From Blasia pusilla (taxonomy: Eukaryota > Marchantiophyta > Marchantiopsida > Blasiales), in NCBI GenBank assembly GCA_050084515.1, contig CM114273.1:39990001-40054000 (forward strand): DNA of 64,000 nucleotides, in the 5' to 3' direction. This document shows, piece after piece, positions 12,658 to 24,210 of the stretch. Positions within the stretch are counted from its first letter, which is position 1, and each line of letters starts with the position of its first letter. The position numbers and the translations under genes were made by a program. The notes beneath the pieces are model-generated. The model was not told the DNA's origin and made no database searches. It was given only the letters and a program-made list of their open reading frames with translations.

Positions 12658-13400
12658 TAGCCGATATCTAGAAACGCATAAGCGGTTCCCTCGCTCGTCT
12701 TGTCCGGTAGTGCCACCAACTCTATCCACTTGGAGAAATGCTCCACCATGACCAACACGTACCTATGATGACGCCCTGTCAATGGCAAAGGTCTCGCAAA
12801 GTCTAAACTCCACCGATAACCTAAACCCATAATCGGCAAAGGATGTAACTACAGAGTGGGAGCATTGAAGGATGCTCGCACTCTGTCACTTACCATACAT
12901 CTGGCCACAAACTGCTGTAGCCTAGTATGCATGCCGCGCCACCAATACTGAACTTGGAGTAAGCTGTAAGTACGCTTTACTCCGAAATGTCCCAACTCCT
13001 CATGGGCATGTCACACTACACGTGCTCGCTGGGAAGGATGAGGTACCACTCGTATCCTACCATCTTCCCATACCCGCAAAATGTGAGTCCCCTTCCACCT
13101 GAACCTCTTGGCTCTCTGTAGGATCCGATCCCGCTCCCTAGCACTCATTGTACTCGCTATGACGCCAGTGCGCAAGAACTCCACAACCTCCATGTCGTCA
13201 TGGATATCACGACCACCTGTCGCCTCCTCACTAACCTCCGGATCCAAAGACTCATCATCCAACCCCACCACTAGAGTCATCACTTGTGGTTGACCTGCCA
13301 TAGTCAACCAACAAAGATAGGCAGATGCATGCCAACCGGGCACCATCTCCTCATCACTCTCTCCGTGCCATCGAGCTCCTGTGTCGTCTTTCTGACTGGG
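12658..13400 (-). pseudogene. integrase N-terminal part, copy A (truncated)
   Basis: After the RNase H the frame holds the integrase zinc-binding region (HAHEELGHFGVKRTYSLL, then CMVS where C shows CMVC). The start of the catalytic core follows: YRWSLDFARPLPLTG, then MVEHFSKWIELVALPDK. The sequence ends after SEGTAYAFLD, before the second Asp and the Glu of the DDE triad, so no active integrase could be made. An in-frame TAG at 12849-12851 is shared with copy B. The second cysteine of the zinc site is Ser here. Copy C also breaks right after the same SEGT stretch. Confidence 0.85.
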
Positions 13401-14842
13401 ACATGGGTTACGACTCAACCCATCCGCATCTTGGTTCAGCCGACGTGGCCTATGAACTACCTCAAACTCATACTCCTGTAGTAATAGAGCCCACCTGGAA
13501 AGCTTTCCCGTAAGCTTGTCGGACTCCATCAACCACCTCAATGGCTGATGATCAGTGATAAGTGTGAAAGGGTTTCCGAATAAATAGCACTTGAAATGTG
13601 CCACAGCCCACACTACAGCCAAGCACTCTCCCTCGTAGGAGCTCTACTTTGCCTCTGCAATGTTGTTCGATCGGCTTGCGTAAGCCACAACAAACTCCCT
13701 CTCCTCGTCATCCCTCTGAGTAAGCACTGCTCCTAGACCCAACATGCTCCAATCCGTATGTAACTGGAATGGGCGACCCCTAACCGGTCTCTGTAAAATA
13801 GGTGAGGACGTCAACTTGTCCTTGAGCTCCTGAAATGCTCGCTCCTGATTATCTCCCCACAACCAAACCTGATCAAGTCTCGTCAACAAGGTCAAAGACT
13901 TTGCAATCGCACTAAAACCCTTGACATACCGTCGATAGAAGTTTGCCAGTCCAAGAAATGCTCGGACTCGACTCACATTTGTAGGGCGTGGAATTTGCAC
14001 AATAGCCTCAACCTTCGTCTGCTGAACGCCTAACCCACTCGGGTATATGGTGTGTCCCAAGTACTCAATCTACTCCTGAAAGAATCTGCACTTGCCTGGA
14101 TGTAACTTCAGTCCATGTAATTGCAATCGCCAAAATACCTCCTCCAGGTTTCGCTCATGCTCCTCAACTGTGGAACTAAAGATAAGAATATCATCTATGT
14201 AACATTGTACAAACTCCAAGCCAGCCAGAATCCTATCCATCACTCTCTGAAACTCTGCAGGCGCGTTCTTCAACCCAAATGGTAAGAACCGCCACTGATA
14301 GAAGCAATCTCTCCCGAACCGATCTATTCCCCAGAATGCTGTCGTCTCCCTTTCCTCCAACCTGATAGGAAGCCGATGATAGCCAGCACGGAGATCTAAA
14401 GTACTGAAGATCTTTGCATGCCCTACCACATCAAAGATCTCCTCAGGAGTAGGCATGGCGTACCGATCTGACCTCATCTGTCGGTTGATAGGACGGTAAT
14501 CTCCACACATCCACCTATCCGTCCAATTGCCATACATATCCTTCTTCGCCGGCATGATTGTGGCAGATGCATACTCCCCATGTGATAACTTTACAAGTCC
14601 TGCCTCCAAAAAATCCTGACTCCTGCTCTCAATCAAGGCTCGCTCCATATCAGAATACCTATAGGGTCGACGAAAGATCGGCGTTTCACTAGCCAACTCA
14701 ATCCGTATCCCGAGCCCGTCAACATATCCAAGTCTCTCATACTCAAGGCAAAACAATTGACATGCCCTCTCTGAAACCTATGAACTCGCCGTCGCTCTCC
14801 TCCTATCAACTTAAGATCTATCACAGGCTCCCAAGTCTCCAT
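13400..14842 (-). pseudogene. reverse transcriptase-RNase H, copy A
   Basis: This part would copy element RNA into DNA. Ty3/gypsy hallmarks are clear: PYRYSDMERALIE at the start, MPAKKD, a middle stretch LDLRAGYHRLPI, FLPFGLKNAPAEFQRVMD, the active-site box YIDDILIF, and LGHTIYPSGLGV. In RNase H there are LHTDWSMLGLGAVL, AYASRS, YEGECLAVVWAV and ITDHQPLRWLM, ending at DADGLSRNPC. The RT start lies in a different frame from the methyltransferase and there is a further frameshift near 14740. A stop near 14061 and another near 13623 divide the frame. Core residues are otherwise kept. The likely ancestral state is one pol frame, as copy B shows. Confidence 0.92.
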
Positions 14843-14934
14843 CGTGACCTCACTCGGAGAGGACGCAACCTCCGGCTTTGGTTGCTATGTAGCAACCCTA
14901 GCCACCTCCGCAACAGCCACTCCACTTTGACCTC

Positions 14935-16221
14935 CTACACCATGCTCTGCATCAAAAAATGAACATGTGCTACTCTAGCCGCCTTCGCACTCTCTACTCG
15001 AATGACGTCCCAGGAAGTCCATGGGTGCCTATCTCTCCTCGTCTTGGCCCCAGCCAATGCCTGTACAGACCTTGTAGGCAATGGTCCAACTCGTGGACGT
15101 GACGGCATGGATGACACTCGCATCCATCTTTGCTCAGCCATACCTAGGCTGACTATCCATGTGAGACAGTTGAGGTCCATCGCCTACCCCAATACTTGTC
15201 TCCGGGATGCCCTTGTCATCCCTGGCACCGCCGTAGTACCAGTAGCAAACCCCATGGCGCGCTCGCGCTCATCTGCTGTAGGCTCCTCCAATGCTCCGGT
15301 CATCTCATCCCAAATCATGCCTGGCCCTCCTTGACAAAAGGCATGGGATGCTGGGAAGCTCACCAACGTAGGTAAGGCTGCCCTTAACTCCCCCACCCTA
15401 TTGGCCATGGCCAACGGTGGTCTATCATCCCGTGTCACCACCTAAGATCGACGCCTTGAGCCCAAAATACCATCTACTATGAGATGTGGTGCTCTCTAGA
15501 CTCCATCGTATGCTCGACTCAGTACCTCTAATGGTATCAGGTTCATCCACCACAATCGTGGACGATGGGCACGTGATCCAACTCTCGCCGCATCTAATAA
15601 CACAGCAGGTCCCAACCAGGACCTCATCTGATACACACTCGTCATCACACGTGCACGAGTGTCTCCCAACAACAACACGTTCTCCAAGATGTACGTTGGA
15701 GAACATATCTGACTCTTCTGCAAGTGTCGTACTACTTGCAACATCTCCCAAAACATCCATGACCTCGGATCCTGCAATCCAAATCCTCGGACAGCTGATG
15801 AATGACCTTGACATGGCCATCCAGCAATCACCAAATGAATGGTGCCAACTCTATCCAGATCCTGCGCCCCCACCAAAGAGATGTCGGCGAGTAGTGTATG
15901 CTGATATCCCCGTACTGCAGATACCGGCAACAACTCAGGATACCTCAGGACCAATCTCGCCACGTGACGTAATGATACTCGCCGCACGGTCTCATCTCTC
16001 TCCACATAAAGGTACTGATGCACCCGTATGCCCGCTTGCAATACTGCAGCCAATCCGGTGCTAATCCCTCTGAAGAGATCTAACACCCTAACACCCTCCT
16101 CTGGGCACTGCCACACAACGGGGGTGGTATCCATTGGGGTCAACGTCTCCACGCCAAGAGCCCGATCGCCACGTGACTCTCGCTGCTCCGGGATAAAAGT
16201 ATGACTCCACACCTGCCTCAC
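14935..16221 (-). pseudogene. cytosine-5 DNA methyltransferase in pol, copy A
   Basis: This domain would transfer a methyl group from S-adenosylmethionine to cytosine C5 in DNA. Within the unbroken 241-codon frame 16221-15496, motif I is VRVLDLFRGIS (residues 44-54) and an acidic box VERDE follows near 73-77. Motif IV is GWPCQGHS with catalytic Cys137, motif VI is ENV at 180-182, and motif VIII is RAHRPRLWW near 218-225. After stops the same frame continues with the presumed target-recognition part, ERERAMGF, then ASRRQVLGQAMDL (motif X region). The motif order is not permuted. Motif I and the AHR-R-W-N box look Dnmt3-like, unlike the permuted plant DRM. It lies in the protease frame and ends near the TAG at 14885-14887. 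This is the most complete methyltransferase of the three copies. Confidence 0.9.
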
Positions 16222-16248
16222 GAGGTCATCAAGACTCCTCTGTAGCTC

Positions 16249-16998
16249 TCAAGTCGTACCCCACAATGGTGAAGAGGTCTCGCCAACATGGGAAGAGACA
16301 CCCGCCAGGGCCTGTCTCTCCGTGGGACTATCCGCTATTGGGACATCCTCCGCATGTGCGTTTCCCTCCAACAACTCTCCTGGCCAGCTAACACTACCTG
16401 TGAAAGCCGCTAACATGGTCACAGACTCGCCTCGTGATCGACCACCTCGTCCTGCAAACTGCACGGGTAACTGACTCATCCGACCGTCACTTGACTGCCA
16501 CCCTAGACAATAAGCAACAGTCTCCTCCCAGAAGTCCAGGATGAATCCTAGGGGATATAACACTGTACTCCCCACCAACACATCGTACGACTCAACTGGT
16601 GTCGTAATCGCACGTGTGCGCACCATAGCACTATCCGTCGCATGCTCTGGCTGGACTTTGACAACTATCTCCCGTCGAGTCATATACTGCGTGGGTGACA
16701 CGCCCCCAATCAAGGTTTGTATCTGAAAGGGACAAGGCTCGATGTCGGCCTTCCGTAACCCCAACGCTAAATACGCCACCCTCCCTAACATCAAGAGTTG
16801 CGCTCCCGAATCAAGTAGGACGCGCTGCGGGTGGTATACTGTCCCCGCCGGACTAACCAAGCGAAATAATCCAGCTCGGTTATCCAATAACACTACTCCA
16901 GGTGTCACCATTGCTCGCCCTATGGCCGGTCGAGCTAGCATATCTACCAACTTCGCCGCTGCCGCATGCCATGACTCGGTGGGGAACGTCCCGAGCAC
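16249..16998 (-). pseudogene. retroviral-type aspartic protease and linker, copy A
   Basis: The protease would cut the gag-pol polyprotein. The catalytic site reads VLLDSGAQLLMLG (Asp in DSGA), preceded by GVVLLDN and followed by the flap-like segment QTLIGGVSP and the C-terminal YPLGFILDFWEE. About 60 further residues lead to a TAG just before the methyltransferase frame at 16221, which is in the same frame. It overlaps the end of the gag frame (16944) in a different phase. Copy C shows the opposite phase change, so I do not take the overlap as a conserved programmed shift. Among the three copies this protease is the best preserved. Confidence 0.85.
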
Positions 16999-18980
16999 CG
17001 GCTCTGAGGGTCCACCACCTCCTCAACGACCTTTGAACAAGAAGCAGTCATCTCTCCACGCTCACACAACGTGGCGGCCAACCGGAACACCTCAACTGGT
17101 CCAACTCCCAACGTCGCCAACTCTATGGCGGAAAATAGTGTAGTCTGACTCACTCTGGTGGCCACCTCCAACACTATGGTCGATATTGATTCCACTCGAG
17201 CCGCCATAGGAGTTTTCACTCCAACTCCTCCTGACGTCGACGTAGGTACCTGAGCTGTAGGCACCGTTGGTCGTCGAGGCACCATCGATGGTGTGTGTAG
17301 TGCCTCCGACAATGTGAATGACTGTAGAACCCTGGCATGCCGCCCATCGGTCCTCTCTGGTGGATCAATCTCAACTCCACCTCTCGATGGCTCGATGCCT
17401 CTCGTAGCACCCCAAATCACCACTGCAGCTGCCTCAACCTGGGCTGCACTACACATAAATCCCATACTTGCGAGATCCTCACCCGAGTCAGGGTAAAAGG
17501 TAGAAGTTGGAGTCACACTAGCTGCTTGCAGCTCCGTACCTTCCCTAAGCTACATCATCGTCATGGCAACAATTCCTTGCTCCAACTCATTGATGCGTGA
17601 GAGAAGCACCGGCTCTGGTGCTCTTGCTCCATCTCCTCTGGCTGGTGGTGGTCCTCTACCACAACGTCCAGGAAGAACTCCCCGACCTCCTCTAGGACGA
17701 CCGCCCCCAGGCCCTCAGCCTACCTCTGGACGTGCCCCTCGGAGAAGGTCAAAACATCTATCCCTAGTGTGACCATATCTATGGCAATAGTCACACTAGT
17801 GGTGCGGTGGGGCCATCCTCTGTGGCTCTTGAGAAATTGGAGGTGTTGGTGGTCCTCTCCCATGATGTGGGCAGTCTCTCTGCCTATGGGCCCCTCCACA
17901 CATCCAACAAGACCATATCGGTCCCTGCTGGGCAACATATGTAGGTACCGGTCGTTGCTTCATAGGCTCACGGTACCCGCCCTGCTCTCTAGGCACACTG
18001 CCCCGCTCCCGTGGTACTGGTGCTCGATGTGGCACCTGTGGGGTCACCGTTGCTCGTGGACCCGTTGACTCTCGAGAAAATCCAGCGGTCACTACCTACT
18101 CCTCACTCATGTTGAGCTCAATACGCTCAAACAACTCAAAGACCACCTTCAATCTGCGCTTCGCTGTGTGAAACAACACCGCATCTCGGACTCTCCTCCG
18201 TAGTTCTTGGTCCAAAACCCCGTACCAATATTGGACTAACTGCGCCTCAATCACTCCATATGTAGCAATGATCAGCCTCATTGCTACGTTTAGGACTCAG
18301 ACTCTCACCTGATCGTTGCTGAAAATCCCGTAGGCTCTTCAGCTTGTCTGTGCGTACGCCCTAGTAGCTCTTACCCAACTATCGGAAGAACTCCACTGTG
18401 GGGCTGAAGCTGGGTGGCCCTCAACCACCAGAGGTCTCTGACACATCGCCTGTCTCACTGCCCTCCTCTCCATCTAATCTCCGAGCTGATGCTGTGGGTC
18501 TCTCTCGTCTCACAATCCCATCATATGCCTCGCGACCACTAGTGGACACATACCCTGGAGCCCAATACATCCTCCAGGCATCGATCTCTCCTGAATATAG
18601 TGATCGAAACACCATGTTGTCATCCATCGGAGGACCCTCCAAGTGCTGGAACAACCCCTTCCATGCCATGAAAGGGTTGAACCATGTCGGGGTCCGTATC
18701 TCCTGGAAGTCGCACAACGTGTCGAACTCCTATGTAAAATCATCTAAGTCGATGGTGCCCACTGCACCCGAGAAACGACGCATGCCCAATGGCCCATGTC
18801 GTCCATCTCCTGCCAAGTACTACTGTTTCTGTCTACGATCTTGTCACCAGACCCAGTGTCTAGTGATGACGATCCAGCCACGGATGGATGTCGAGGTAAC
18901 TCCTCACTAGTAACCCCTCGGTATCTCACTCCACTCCATGTCACACCACTACTACTGCTCGTACTACCATGTTCCTCCAA
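16944..18980 (-). pseudogene. gag (capsid and nucleocapsid), copy A, frameshifted
   Basis: The structural protein is spread over several frames. The N-terminal part runs from Met at 18980 to about 18744. After a one-base loss near 18760 the capsid part continues, with WKGLFQHLEGPPMDD and WAPGYVSTSGREAYDG, then the gag core DKLKSL-DFQ. Two zinc knuckles follow: CWMCGGAHRQRDC, which has only three residues between Cys2 and His, and the canonical CDYCHRYGHTRDRC. A G/R/P-rich stretch comes next, and the C-terminal part (17516-16944) ends LAATLCERG and beyond. The homologous gag in copy B lacks about 170 bp in the capsid part. No intact gag exists in the window. Confidence 0.82.
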
Positions 18981-20243
18981 ACCTTGGAAGAACGCCGTGA
19001 TGACAAACCCTGTCTCACCCGCTCAAGCACTCAGACTCACCGAGAGTCTCCCACACGCCTCACTAGCTCACCTATGCTAACATCAATCCGGTGATGACAT
19101 ACCCGGCCTCACGCACACTCAACACTCGGGCTCACCATGAGCCTCCCAACTGACTCACCTAACGTAGCGACACTCTCTGGGGTCATACACGTGACCCCTA
19201 CTCGGCAACCGCCGTATATCCACCAACATGCTACACATGAAAAGAATCTACACTCGTCACCATCACTGCAGCCACCTAGCACCAGCTACTACCCGATACC
19301 CAACACTCTCAATCACACACGACAAGTGCGGGAAAAGGGACTCGAATGGGTAACTGATCACGCCCTCCAACCTGCTGCACCGTTAACATGCACTCCTCCA
19401 CGTGATATGACAACCTCCGCAACACAACAGTCTCCTCGACCAACACGTCGATCCTCCTGTCAACAGATGCGGACAACCTGTCGGCATCATGCGCACTGCC
19501 CCTCCATCGTCAACTCTCGCAACGCCCTGTCGCGCCCCAAAAACATCATGTCGGGCAAACCTCTCCATCCATCCCCACACGCGGCATATAACCTGACTCA
19601 CCCTGGTCGGCTCCCAACCATGTCTTCCCTTCCGACTACGTCCGACTTTACCACGTCACTCCCGCCAATTTTGGTACCATGTCGGACTGCGCTACCACGT
19701 TCAGCCCCTGCAACTCCACCACATCCGGTCCTACCACGTTGGAGGGGGAAAACCTGGCCCGTGGCCCTATGCGGGTCCCTTGGGCCCTAAATGCGGGGAA
19801 AAAGGGGGGGGGGGGCTGGCCCGCACCCCTATGGGTTTCCCCAACTTTTGGGGAGGGAGCAATAAATAAGGAGGGGGCGTTTAGGGTCGCCGCCCGTCAG
19901 CGCCCGTCCCCCTAACCCTAGCCTTCGCGACCTAACCTAGCCGCCATTACTTGACAGCCCCCGGCGGCTGCAAGACCCAAACCTGCCCTTTTCTTTCTCT
20001 CCCGACACCCTCACTCGCGTACACAGGCCGCCCCACCGCACACTACACTCAACTGCTGTCCCGCGTCAATCTGTACCAGCAAAATCTGAGAAAAATGGAC
20101 AGCGCTTCCGCCCACGGCCTTCCGAACAGAAAAATGACAAATACGACGCCAACCAACATCTCCACGGGCTCCCGACCAAGACAACTCGCTTGCCTACCTG
20201 CAAACAACGAATTCCCACCAGCCCTCGGACATCTTTCTCATGT
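18981..20243 (-). other. 5' leader of copy A
   Basis: This is an untranslated stretch between terminal repeat A1 and gag, homologous to 34137-35480 in copy B. It is much more GC-rich than the surrounding DNA and contains a run of G near 19805-19816. Between about 19610 and 19760 the plus strand shows TACCACGT repeated at irregular spacing with variants, a pattern copy B also has. A usual tRNA primer site (TGG plus acceptor complement) is not visible next to A1. Confidence 0.6.
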
Positions 20244-20719
20244 AAAAATAAAGAGTAGTAAAAATGGCACACCCGACCTAAAACTCCACTCCTCAATCTA
20301 CATCGACATATCGAGCCTCGTCCACCCTATGCTATCAAGGAATCCGGACGCTAGCACCCTAGTCCTATCTCACACACATACAAGGTAGGAGCTCCAACGG
20401 CCCAACATGAGAAAGATGGCTTAGGAAAGCCATCTTCCTCTCTTATATAGGGTTGGGAAGAGCCAAAAGGCTCTTCCCCTAAAAACAACCCTCTCCTTGG
20501 TAACCTGCGCGCACAGGTTACCAGGGGCGGGTGACCTGGTCAACAAGTCACCCGGATGTGAAAGACCTCAACATAAAATTTGTCAGAAACGACGTTCCTG
20601 ACACAATGGACCTATCCTCAACCTCATCCGACACCGTGGGACAAAGTTACAAGATAGTCCGTTGGCTCCTATGCCGTATCTACGATAGATCTTGACCTAT
20701 CGACTACTCAGATGTGACA
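20244..20719 (-). repeat. terminal repeat A1 of copy A, promoter-bearing
   Basis: About 476 bp starting TGTCACATCTGAG on the minus strand. It is homologous to 33781-34136 (partial) and 46550-47035 in copy B. Homology to the 3' repeat of B stops at the T-run CTTTATTTTT, and the B repeats do not follow here. It contains the TATA box CCCTATATAAG (plus 20440-20453). Short perfect inverted repeats surround it: GGGTGAC/GTCACCC, GGTAACCTG/CAGGTTACC and GAAGAGCC/GGCTCTTC. A GATGGCTT/AAGCCATC pair lies just downstream of the TATA box, with one base changed in this copy. It acts as LTR-like promoter DNA. Confidence 0.85.
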
Positions 20720-21989
20720 AGTGGCTCATAAACCTTAAAACTTTCTATATACTATCCCTTATTATAGATGGAACTCATGCAACCCTCAAAGTTTTTGTGA
20801 CATTGACGCCTTGTATTCCTTCCCCAAAACTCATAAGAACTTAACTATGGAGTTGAATTAATGTGGCAACTGTCTCCCTTGCAATATTAAAATGCCTTGA
20901 TTATCTCTTTTCCAACATAAAATGGTGGAATTCTCATGGTTCTCAAAGTCATACACTTTAAGGATTATGCATAAAACACAATGCATATTCCAATACCATA
21001 TTCAATCTCCTAGATACTCAATATATGGGAGGCATAGAGATGCTCAACTTGTTAAAATGAAAATAAGAGTGGAGCCAAACCTATCCTAATATAGAGGGAA
21101 TCCAAGTCTAATGCACTATCACATTCATTATCTCAACCTAGACAATAGGTTACCAATCAATCAAGAGCCTCGAGAAAACCTTGGAGAAGATCTCTTAAGG
21201 TTGACATATGTATACATGTCATTAAGGGAGGCACACATTTCCCTTATGGAATCTCCACTCCTAACTATATGTGTATTCCCCACATCGGGCCACACTATAT
21301 ATTATCACTCGCCTATAACTGCCATGAAAATAGTAATTTAATTTATCTAGTCCTTTTTTCCATGACTCCAAATTATGAATGAACATCGTTCATGTATCAA
21401 TTATTTGTGAGAATTCAAAATTTCCCCTACGTTGTCAGTAAAAAAAATATTACATATGTTTTATGAGTGGTCACAAGAATGCACGTGCTAATGATTAAAA
21501 GAAATTCACAAAACACTCAAAAATGTTTTGCCATCAAAACTCTTAATTTTTTAGTGTTTTGCAAGTATATAAAAAGATTTAGAAGGTCTTTTTTTTTTGG
21601 TTATGAGACTCACAAAATATTTTATACTTGTAAAATAATTTATATGCAATAAGGTATCAATATTTTCAATGGATATAGTGATCACGTCCATGGCAAAAGT
21701 TTTTTGTTTTTAAATCCATCTAAGGATTATAATATCAAATTTTCATATGAGGATAATAAAAAGTTTATGGCCATGAGATTACACACAAACATTGAAGGGT
21801 TGAATGACATGAAGATATGCCTATAACATAGAAACCTCAAACTATCAAGGACCAATATCAAAAACTTTTGATTGAATTCAAGTTGAATTCTCAAGAGAAT
21901 CTAAATTATTCTCAATATTAGAGATAAATAGAAGGATGAAATGAAAAATATTTCTTGCAATATGAAAAAATGAAATTCACACATGTAAT

Positions 21990-22640
21990 AACCATGTTCA
22001 TATAATTTTTAAATATGATAGATACATTATGCTCTCTCGTCTGCTTAACCATTCGGAATTGCACTTTGTCTATCTCATGGAGAACCTCATGGCTACAAAA
22101 AACATGCACACTATAATATCCACACATTTATTAACAATGTTCATGTAACTTTTTAAAAATTTAATATACGCAAACTAATTTTCCATCTTTATGATCATGT
22201 CCAATTGCACTTTACCCACCTCTTGGAGAACCTCGTGGCTATAAGGAATCCATTCTGTAAATATATTTGTAATGTTGAAGCCTTACTCTTCTTGCAAGGG
22301 AAACACAAAGGGCTTGTCCTTCCCAACACACACCCCCTCCCCTTTCTCACTCTCTTTCTCTCTCCTAATCATATTCATGATGAAATTGCATATCAACGTT
22401 GAATATAGGTACCACTCTCATGTAAATGATGGATAAGGCATATGATATCTTTGGCATCTTAGAACAAACACTCAAAATATATGGAGACAAAGGGCGTGTC
22501 TTCCCCCTCTCCACAAAAAAATAATATCCTTGATAAAATTGCATGCCAACTTTGCATGTACCTATCACACTCATCTCATGATGGATAAGGCATATGATTT
22601 TTTTGGCAGCAAAGACCGAGCACTGTAAATATATGGAAAT
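21990..22640. repeat. diverged tandem duplications
   Basis: Two adjacent pairs of similar units are visible. In the first, 'ttgcactttg..tggagaacctc..tggcta' near 22055-22100 recurs at 22204-22242. In the second, 'gatggataaggcatatgat' near 22428 recurs near 22573 with matching flanks (about 22382-22484 against 22536-22638). The units are about 145-155 bp and well diverged, so they are old local duplications. No function is apparent. Confidence 0.6.
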
Positions 22641-24114
22641 CTAGTTCCAACACCTCCTAAATGACTCTAGACATGGAAGATCCCCTCCACCCAGGTTTTC
22701 ATTATTATGTTGTGATGCTCGTGATTCATGCTTAAAGATCCAACATACTTTATTATATTGTGTAGATATACAATGCTCATCTAACACCCTAATCCAAAAA
22801 TAACACCCACCCCTTTCTAGGGAAAAGTTTGTTTATGGCCTCTTGATTATTCATCTCTATGTAATATTATAAGTCCATTAATGGATGGTTCAACATATCC
22901 TCTTTGACTTGAGCTTATTGAAGATTTCACACCATGTATGTCTTGAACCAAAAATACTATATGGGTAAAATCTCATTTCTAAATGCATCTCTCTTCTTGT
23001 TATTTCACATCGGTTATGTCACTACGGACCAACCGGACATTCATTAGGAAAATGCATGTGGCTATAATTTTATAATGATCATAAGTATCAAGAACGAGCA
23101 TGTGTATATACCAAACACTCTCTTGCAATAATTATCCTCATGATTGGCATGCCATATATGCATTCCACAACACTATATGTAAAGAAGTGTCAATAACTCT
23201 ACTTTTTGCATCATGACCTAAAAAAAGTCATCCCTTTATCATACTACCTATTACATAAGTTTGGTTATGTACTAAATCCTTTAATATATGCATGTAACGC
23301 TCTACAAAATCCAACCATCCAAAGTGCAATGGGCTTGCTACATTTACCTCCCTTGCAAAGTGGAAAAACCAATTAATTTCCATAACATAAAAAGACGTTG
23401 GTAGAATCCTTTCCAACTATGTCAACATGATCATTAAAATCCTAATAACATTTATACTCACTAGCTACGCAAACATAAACATAAAGATAGAATTAGAAAA
23501 ATGCAGGTTGGTTTTAATGTCATGTTAATCTGGTATGGGGGTGTAATTATTTACAATGCAATGGATAGTGTGTATATCTCTTCCTCTAGTTAGCCTACTT
23601 AGCCCAACTCATTCATGACCATTTGAACAAAATCCTCAATTAAGTGAAATATGGAGATCGTAGCTCTTTGGAGCCTTCCTCCAAATCAATATATTTTCAT
23701 CGTCGAGTAAGTCTTGTATCCTCTATGCAATTTTGGCCAAAAAATAATTTGAAAAAACTAGTTTCTTCCCTGCGGTGATTACATGTGGTGTCATTACGGA
23801 TTCTACAGACATGTGTCATTTTTTCCCTCATCATTTAGACTATCCATGTGTATTCCACACGTGTATTTAGTAATTTTAGAATACTTCCCCCTCTTAAGGC
23901 CGCACACCGGTTGATTCAAGTAAATGTATGTCAACCTCCTCATCTAACTACACTCCTTCGTGCACATTTAATACAAATAATGCACTCACTTATGAGAATA
24001 TGTATGTCTCCATAAAAACCTTTAGTCCATAAAAAGAGCGAGTGACATTACCCTCAATTTGCATGTAACACCTCACTCTTTGTATGGACCAGATGTTTGA
24101 ATGAGTGGTTCCTC

Positions 24115-24210
24115 ATGATTGGAATTGCCCTTCCTTTTGTAGGTGTTATAGTTGTTATTCTCTAGCTATTGGATCAATAACACCTATAAAGGAAGGGAAA
24201 TTCCAATCAT
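24115..24210. repeat. long near-perfect hairpin (foldback)
   Basis: The left arm 24115-24150 (starting ATGATTGGAATTGCCCTTCC) and right arm 24176-24210 (ending GGAAGGGAAATTCCAATCAT) pair over about 35 positions. I count about one mismatch and one one-base bulge, and the loop is about 25 nt. The size and shape fit a plant miRNA or siRNA precursor, but also a tiny foldback transposon. I do not recognise the arms as a known miRNA. Confidence 0.75.

Larger units (their letters stand above)
12658..20719 (-). mobile_element. Ty3/gypsy retrotransposon copy A with DNA methyltransferase, 3' end lost
   Basis: In minus-strand order the copy has terminal repeat A1 (20719 to about 20244), a leader of about 1.3 kb, gag, aspartic protease, cytosine-5 methyltransferase, RT-RNase H and the start of integrase. 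It stops abruptly inside the integrase core at about 12658, so the PHD finger and the 3' repeats are missing. Its 5' edge is the minus-strand TGTCACATC at 20719, preceded by unrelated AT-rich DNA. Reading frames change several times and stops are present, so it cannot move by itself. It is closely related to copy B, and both share a leader and two in-frame TAG codons. Confidence 0.9.

Noticed and set aside
15486-16064. Plus-strand frame of 192 codons
   Set aside because: It is the antisense shadow of the methyltransferase of copy A. The same pattern appears opposite copies B and C.
16944-16998. Programmed frameshift between gag and protease
   Set aside because: The phase change is in one direction in copy A and in the other in copy C, so random indels explain it better.
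19640-19700. TGGTACCAAAATTGG on the minus strand as a tRNA primer site of copy A
   Set aside because: It lies more than 500 bp inside the element, does not match a tRNA 3' end that I know, and is not kept in copy B.
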